Origin: Gemmobacter sp.
Lineage (GTDB): Bacteria; Pseudomonadota; Alphaproteobacteria; Rhodobacterales; Rhodobacteraceae
Direction: 5' to 3'
Assembly: GCF_034676705.1 (NCBI RefSeq)
Contig: NZ_JAUCBS010000013.1
Span: 2,832,501 to 2,896,500 of the forward strand
DNA: 64,000 nt
A program made the position numbers and the translations under genes. The notes below the pieces were generated by a model. The model saw only the letters and a program-made list of their open reading frames with translations, was not told where the DNA came from and searched no databases. Positions within the stretch are counted from its first letter, which is position 1, and each line of letters begins with the position of its first letter. This document shows, piece after piece, positions 59,198-64,000 of the stretch.

Positions 59198-60088
59198 ATG
59201 AAGAAAAAGGTCACCAAGGCGGTGTTTCCGGTTGCGGGGCTTGGCACCCGCTTCCTGCCTGCCACCAAGTCGATCCCGAAAGAGATCATGACCCTGGTGG
59301 ATCGACCGTTGATTCAATACGCCATCGACGAGGCCCGCGCGGCCGGCATCAAGGAGTTCATCTTTGTCACCTCCCGCGGGAAATCCGCGCTGGAGGATTA
59401 TTTCGACGACGCCCCCGAGCTGGAAAGCGCCCTGCGAAAGAAGGGCAAGACCGAGTTGCTGGAGGAGTTGCGCTCCACCAACATGGATTCGGGCGCCATC
59501 GCCTATGTGCGCCAGAATCGCCCGCAGGGTCTGGGCCATGCCGTCTGGTGTGCCCGCCGCCTGATCGGTGACGAACCCTTTGCCGTGCTGCTGCCCGATG
59601 ACGTGATCGCGGCGGAAAAGCCCTGTCTGCAGCAGATGGTCGAAGCCTATGCCGAAGTCGGCGGCAACATGGTTGCCGCGATGGAAGTGGCCCCGGAAAA
59701 GGCATCGTCCTATGGCGTGCTGGACGTGGCCGAGGATATGGGCTCGGTCGTGCGCGCCAAGGGCATGGTGGAAAAGCCGGCCTTCGGCACCGCGCCGTCC
59801 AACCTGGCGGTGATCGGGCGCTACATCCTGTCGCCCAAGGTGCTTCAGAACCTCAACCGCCTGCGTCAGGGTGCCGGCGGCGAGATCCAGCTGACCGATG
59901 CCATCGCCGAGGAAACCGAGGCTGGCACCGTCCACGGCTTCCGCTTCCGCGGCCAGCGCTATGACTGCGGGTCCAAGGCCGGGTTCCTGCAGGCCACCGT
60001 GGCCTTCGGTCTGGCCCGCCCGGAACTGCATGACGAACTGGCGGATTTCCTGACCCACATGGTCGCGCTGCCCAAGGCGGCGCAATAA
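59198..60088 (+). CDS. galU: UTP-glucose-1-phosphate uridylyltransferase
   Basis: A 296-residue nucleotidyltransferase. The N-terminal KAVFPVAGLGTRFLPATKSIPKE is the UTP-binding signature of GalU, followed by VMVEKPAFGTAPSNLAVIGRY-like segments. It makes UDP-glucose for lipopolysaccharide, capsule and exopolysaccharide. The ATG at 59198 has GAG-containing upstream bases. It starts a group of glycosyltransferases on the same strand. Confidence 0.96.
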   Translation: MKKKVTKAVFPVAGLGTRFLPATKSIPKEIMTLVDRPLIQYAIDEARAAGIKEFIFVTSRGKSALEDYFDDAPELESALRKKGKTELLEELRSTNMDSGAIAYVRQNRPQGLGHAVWCARRLIGDEPFAVLLPDDVIAAEKPCLQQMVEAYAEVGGNMVAAMEVAPEKASSYGVLDVAEDMGSVVRAKGMVEKPAFGTAPSNLAVIGRYILSPKVLQNLNRLRQGAGGEIQLTDAIAEETEAGTVHGFRFRGQRYDCGSKAGFLQATVAFGLARPELHDELADFLTHMVALPKAAQ

Positions 60089-60093
60089 GCGCC

Positions 60094-61158
60094 ATGCAGG
60101 CGCGGACACCGGCTGCCCCCGCGCAGCACCCGTCCGCGCCCCTTTTGTCCCGGTTGTGGGATGCCTGGCGCCTGCGGCTTCGCAGGCGCTATCTTGTTGC
60201 GCGGGCCATCCGCCGCCGCCGCCAGCTGCGCGCCCTGGCCGACCGCACCGCCGCCATCCGGCCCGGCGATATCCTGCTGTTCTCCACCATGCGGAACGAG
60301 GATCAGCGGCTGCCGCATTTCCTGGCGCATTATCGCCGCCTTGGCGTGGCGCATTTCCTGATCGTCGACAACGACAGCACCGATGGCACGGCCGCATTGC
60401 TGGCCGATCAGCCCGACGTGTCGCTGTGGCGGACCGGGCATGGCTACAAGCAGTCGCGCTTTGGCATGGACTGGATGAACTGGCTGCTGCTGCGCCATGG
60501 TCATGGCCACTGGACCCTGACGGTCGATGCCGACGAACTGCTGATCTATCCGCATTGGGAAACCCGCCCCCTGCCCGCGCTGACCGGCTGGATGGACGAC
60601 CGCGGCCTGCCCGCGATGGGCACGCTGATGCTGGATCTGTATCCGCAGGGGCCGGTGGATGCCGCCCCCCACCAGCCCGGCGACGATCCGGTGCAGGTGA
60701 TGCCGTGGTTCGATGCCGGCAACTACATGATGCGCTGCCAGCCCCAGCTGGGCAACCTGTGGATCCAGGGCGGCCCGCGCGCGCGGCGGTTCTTTGCGAC
60801 CGAACCGCGTCGCGCGCCCACCCTGGGCAAGGTGCCGCTGGTGAAATGGCACTGGCGCTATGCCTATGTCAGCTCCACCCACACGCTGCTGCCCCGCCAC
60901 CTGAACCAGGTTCATGCAACCGACGGCGGCGAACGGCTGTCCGGGGTGTTGATGCATACGAAATTTCTTAACACCATCGTTGCAAAATCCGTCGAGGAGA
61001 AGGCGCGGCGCCAACATTTTGCCAACAGTGCGCTGTATGACGGCTACTACGACGACCTCGCGCAGGCGCCCGACTTGTGGTGCCACCGCTCGGCACGCTA
61101 TCAGGGATGGCGGCAGCTGGAAGCGCTGGGTCTGATGTCGCGCGGGGGCTGGGTCTGA
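60094..61158 (+). CDS. Glycosyltransferase family 2 protein (A)
   Basis: A 354-residue protein of the Glyco_tranf_2_4 type. The nucleotide-sugar segment FLIVDNDSTDGTAALLADQ and the metal-binding DADELLIYP are present. It starts 5 bases after the galU stop. It is a close paralogue of the next gene (60-70 similar segments such as GNLWIQGGPRAR and STHTLLPR), so the two arose by duplication. The acceptor and donor sugars are unknown. Confidence 0.84.
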   Translation: MQARTPAAPAQHPSAPLLSRLWDAWRLRLRRRYLVARAIRRRRQLRALADRTAAIRPGDILLFSTMRNEDQRLPHFLAHYRRLGVAHFLIVDNDSTDGTAALLADQPDVSLWRTGHGYKQSRFGMDWMNWLLLRHGHGHWTLTVDADELLIYPHWETRPLPALTGWMDDRGLPAMGTLMLDLYPQGPVDAAPHQPGDDPVQVMPWFDAGNYMMRCQPQLGNLWIQGGPRARRFFATEPRRAPTLGKVPLVKWHWRYAYVSSTHTLLPRHLNQVHATDGGERLSGVLMHTKFLNTIVAKSVEEKARRQHFANSALYDGYYDDLAQAPDLWCHRSARYQGWRQLEALGLMSRGGWV

Positions 61159-61215
61159 CCGGCCACCGCAGGGTAAGGGTTTGAAACGCCTGGGCAACAG
61201 GCGGGGGAGCAGGGT

Positions 61216-62226
61216 TTGGGCCTGATCGCATCCTACAGGATGCGCCTGCAACGCAGGCGGTGGCGGCTGCGCGCGCTGTGGCGGCGACGCGAGCTGACGC
61301 CCGTGCAGGACCGCACCGCCGACATCCGCGGGCAGGATATCCTGGCCTGCGTCTGCCTGCGCAACGAACGGGTGCGGCTGCCCTATTTCCTGGACTATTA
61401 CCGCAAGCTGGGCGTGCGGCATTTTCTGGTCATCGACAACGGATCCGACGATGGGTCACGCGAATGGCTGGCCGAACAGGCCGATGTGTCGGTCTGGACC
61501 ACGACCGCCAGTTACAAGCGCGCCCGCTATGGGCTGGACTGGCAGAACTGGCTGCTGCGGCGCTATGGCCATGGCCACTGGTGCCTGACGGTCGACCCGG
61601 ATGAATTCCTGGTCTATCCGTTCTGCGACACCCGGCCGCTGCGCGCGCTGACGGACTGGCTGGATGCCTCGTCGGTCCGGGCCTTTGCGGCGATGATGCT
61701 GGACATGTATCCCAAGGGCCGGATCGACGAACAGCCCTATGCCGAAGGGCAGGATCCGTTCGAGATTGCCTGCTGGTTCGACAGCGGCAACTACACGATC
61801 AAGCGGAACAACCGGCTGGGCAACCTGTGGATTCAAGGGGGGCCGCGCGCGCGCACCTTCTTTGCCAGCCGGCCGGAAAGGGCGCCGGCGCTGAACAAGA
61901 TCCCGCTGGTGAAATGGCATCGCAGCTATGCCTATGTCAGTTCCACCCACATGCTGCTGCCGCGGGGGCTGAACCTGGTCTATGACGATGGCGGCGGCGA
62001 AAAGGCCAGCGGCTGCCTGCTGCATGCCAAGTTCCTGGATACGATGACCACCAAGGCCGAAGAAGAAATGCAGCGCCGCCAGCATTTTGCCGCAAGTGTC
62101 GAATATGCTGCCTACCGCGACGGGTTGAAGACCCATCCCGATCTGTGGTGCAAATGGTCGGAGAAATACATCAACTGGCGCCAGCTCGAAATCCTCGGGC
62201 TGATGTCTAAGGGGAACTGGGCGTAA
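61216..62226 (+). CDS. Glycosyltransferase family 2 protein (B), paralogue of A
   Basis: A 336-residue paralogue of the preceding gene: FLVIDNGSDDGSREWLAEQ, DPDEFLVYP, GNLWIQGGPRARTFF and STHMLLPRGL. The frame begins with TTG at 61216, with GGGGGAGC 6 bases upstream; an ATG at 61240 is possible but has a weaker site. It is probably cotranscribed with galU and gene A. It should act in the same glycan as gene A, perhaps on a different linkage. Confidence 0.82.
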   Translation: MGLIASYRMRLQRRRWRLRALWRRRELTPVQDRTADIRGQDILACVCLRNERVRLPYFLDYYRKLGVRHFLVIDNGSDDGSREWLAEQADVSVWTTTASYKRARYGLDWQNWLLRRYGHGHWCLTVDPDEFLVYPFCDTRPLRALTDWLDASSVRAFAAMMLDMYPKGRIDEQPYAEGQDPFEIACWFDSGNYTIKRNNRLGNLWIQGGPRARTFFASRPERAPALNKIPLVKWHRSYAYVSSTHMLLPRGLNLVYDDGGGEKASGCLLHAKFLDTMTTKAEEEMQRRQHFAASVEYAAYRDGLKTHPDLWCKWSEKYINWRQLEILGLMSKGNWA

Positions 62227-62229
62227 CGC

Positions 62230-63927
62230 ATGGGCCTTGGGTTCATCATGCTGTGCCATACCGCGCTGCACCGTGCCGCGCAGGTCGCCCGTTACTGGGC
62301 CGAGGCCGGCTGTCCGGTAGTCATCCATGTCGATGCGCGGGTCCGCCAGCGCGCCTATGACAAGCTGGTGCAAGAGCTGAAGGATGTGGCCGACATCCGC
62401 TTTTCCCGCCGACACCCTTGCGACTGGGGCACCTGGGGGCTGGTCGCCGCCACGCTGGATGCGTCGGAACTGATGCTGAAGGATTTTCCCGCCGTCCAGC
62501 ATGTCTATCTGGCGTCCGGGTCGTGCCTGCCGCTGCGGCCGGTGGGCGAATTGCAGGACTATCTGGCCGCCCGCCCCCGCACCGATTTCATCGAAAGCGT
62601 GACGACCGCCGATGTCGGCTGGACGGTCGGCGGCCTGAACCACGAACGCTTTACCCTGAGCTTTCCGTTCAGCTGGCGCAAGCATCGCCGGCTGTTCGAC
62701 AGTTTCGTCACCCTGCAACGCCACCTGCGCATCCGCCGGCGCATTCCGCAAGGTCTGGTGCCGCATCTGGGCAGCCAGTGGTGGTGCCTGACGCGGGCCA
62801 CGCTGTCGGCCATCGTGAACGATCCGCACCGCGCCCGGAACGACCGCTATTTCCGCCGCGTCTGGATCCCCGATGAAAGCTATTTCCAGACGCTGGTGCG
62901 CACGCATTCCACCACGGTGGAAAGCCGGTCGCTGACCCTGTCGAAGTTCGACCATCAGGGCAAGCCGCACATCTTCTATGACGATCACCTGCAACTGCTG
63001 CGCCGGTCGGATTGCTTTGTCGCCCGCAAGATCTGGCCGCAGGCGAACCGGCTGTACCGCGAGTTTCTGACCCGCGCCGATGCCGCCCAACCCCGCGCGG
63101 AACCCAGCCCGGGCAAGATCGACCGGCTGTTTTCCAAGGCCACCGAACGGCGGGTGCGGGGCCGGGCGGGCCTCTACATGCAAAGCCGTTTCCCGCGCGA
63201 GGGCTGGGAAAACGGCCGCACCGCGCAGGCCTATTCGGTGTTCGGCGGTTTTGGCGACCTGTTCGAGGGGTTCGACAGCTGGTTGTCGAAAACCATCGGC
63301 GGGCGCGTGCATGGCCATCTGTTCGCGCCCGACCGGGTGCATTTTGCCGGCGGCGAAACCATCTACAACGGCTGCCTGTCCGACAGCGCCGCCTTGCGCG
63401 ACTACGACCCGCGGCTGTTCCTGACCTCGCTGATCTGGAACACACGCGGCGAACGGCAGTGCTTCCAGTTCGGCCCGCGCGACATGCAGGACATCGGCTG
63501 GTTCATGGCCATGGATCCCAACGCGCAGATCTCGGTCATCACCGGGGCCTGGGCGGTGCCGCTGTTCCGCACCAAGGGCGATTTTTCCGATCTGCGGCGC
63601 GAGGCGGCGCGGCTGCAAAAGATCGAATCCGACCATATCGCCACCCTGCGCAACAACCATGCCAAGGCGAAGGTCCGGGTCTGGAACCTGGCCGAGTTTC
63701 TGGAAGATCCGATGGAACCCCTGCAATCCATCGTCGATGAAATCAGCCCCGCCGCCCTGCGCCGTCTGGCCGAGGCGCCGCGCCTGGCCGACCTGACCGG
63801 GTTTGGCCGCTTTATCCAGGATCTGCGCAACCAGGGCATGCAGCCCACGCTGGTGGGCGACATTCCGCTGGACGAGGGTCCGGCCCCCGCCACCAGCCGC
63901 CGCGCCCGCCCCTATCTGGTGAAGTGA
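62230..63927 (+). CDS. Beta-1,6-N-acetylglucosaminyltransferase-like protein (GT14) with C-terminal DUF5927-type domain
   Basis: A 565-residue protein. The first 270 residues resemble the core-2/I-branching GT14 family: FIMLCHTALHRAAQVARYW, VIHVDARV, LASGSCLPLRP and LGSQWWCLTRATL. The last 290 residues form a second domain (AYSVFGGFGDLFEGFDSWL onward) that pairs with GT14 domains in Rhodobacterales proteins. It starts 3 bases after the previous stop. It probably adds branches to a surface glycan. The next gene is a sulfotransferase. Confidence 0.85.
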   Translation: MGLGFIMLCHTALHRAAQVARYWAEAGCPVVIHVDARVRQRAYDKLVQELKDVADIRFSRRHPCDWGTWGLVAATLDASELMLKDFPAVQHVYLASGSCLPLRPVGELQDYLAARPRTDFIESVTTADVGWTVGGLNHERFTLSFPFSWRKHRRLFDSFVTLQRHLRIRRRIPQGLVPHLGSQWWCLTRATLSAIVNDPHRARNDRYFRRVWIPDESYFQTLVRTHSTTVESRSLTLSKFDHQGKPHIFYDDHLQLLRRSDCFVARKIWPQANRLYREFLTRADAAQPRAEPSPGKIDRLFSKATERRVRGRAGLYMQSRFPREGWENGRTAQAYSVFGGFGDLFEGFDSWLSKTIGGRVHGHLFAPDRVHFAGGETIYNGCLSDSAALRDYDPRLFLTSLIWNTRGERQCFQFGPRDMQDIGWFMAMDPNAQISVITGAWAVPLFRTKGDFSDLRREAARLQKIESDHIATLRNNHAKAKVRVWNLAEFLEDPMEPLQSIVDEISPAALRRLAEAPRLADLTGFGRFIQDLRNQGMQPTLVGDIPLDEGPAPATSRRARPYLVK

Positions 63928-63930
63928 CCC

Positions 63931-64000
63931 ATGCCCCCTGCCCGGCCTTTCGACCGTTTCATCGTGCTGGCCGCCATGCGCACCGGATCGAACTTTCTGG
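63931..64000 (+). CDS. Sulfotransferase family protein, N-terminal part (cut by window end)
   Basis: The first 23 residues read MPPARPFDRFIVLAAMRTGS and continue NFL. RTGSNFL is the 5'-phosphosulfate-binding loop of NodH/Stf0-type sulfotransferases, which transfer sulfate from PAPS. It starts 3 bases after the GT14 stop, so it is in the same operon. The rest lies outside the window. Sulfation of the surface glycan is the natural reading, with CysQ clearing PAP. Confidence 0.7.
   Translation, partial: MPPARPFDRFIVLAAMRTGSNFL

Overview
The window looks like a chromosomal segment of an alphaproteobacterium of the order Rhodobacterales (Rhodobacter/Paracoccus/Gemmobacter-like). The grounds are the high G+C with codons ending mostly in G or C, the adjacent sciP-ctrA pair, the FYDLN_acid protein, the lptC-lptA-lptB-hpf-ptsN order, a Hint_2-domain secreted protein, a dispersed intergenic motif built on GATATTTGGATCA, and a Mu-like early region. 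The family assignment is inference; no rRNA gene is present to confirm it.

Layout. 1-4130: end of aroK, aroB, an alpha-methylacyl-CoA racemase-like gene and a DEAD-box helicase. 4215-7628: a divergent pair, an RTX metzincin protease and a Hint_2 protein. 8203-9962: SDR-DoxX fusion and DUF2269 membrane protein, followed by a decayed IS30 fragment, tRNA-Ala(GGC) and the FYDLN_acid gene. 11171-18254: SprT/YgjP-like metallopeptidase, GntR regulator, chromate transporter, propionyl-CoA synthetase, and an Hpt/response-regulator pair. 18349-21774: uvrA and a rhodanese gene.

21892-29512 is the accessory region. It holds the left part of a Mu-like transposable prophage (end repeats, repressor, Ner-like protein, frameshifted MuA, MuB, an unknown protein, GemA), interrupted by a complete IS256-family element with an 8-bp target duplication. 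An odd tRNA-like fold and an IS630-family element follow. No phage late genes are present.

29521-47577 is housekeeping: recG-ligA, ctrA with its antagonist sciP, mnmA, a cytochrome P450, an ornithine cyclodeaminase-like gene, an MFS exporter with a C-terminal extension, rnd-lptC-lptA-lptB, hpf-ptsN, mutT, argJ and a parvulin. 47578-57060 holds secA with a tandem-hairpin leader, a frameshifted secreted-protein gene, an OmpA-family gene, radC, and dnaK-dnaJ behind an RpoH-type promoter. 57222-64000 looks like a surface-polysaccharide locus: ABC-2 permease, cysQ, galU, two related glycosyltransferases, a GT14-type transferase and the start of a sulfotransferase. CysQ and the sulfotransferase would fit a sulfated surface glycan.

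The least explained items are the duplicated hairpin leader of secA, the GAFPGA (not GAFTGA) regulator paired with an Hpt protein, the tRNA-like fold at 28278-28368, and three probable homopolymer frameshifts, which are either real decay or assembly errors.
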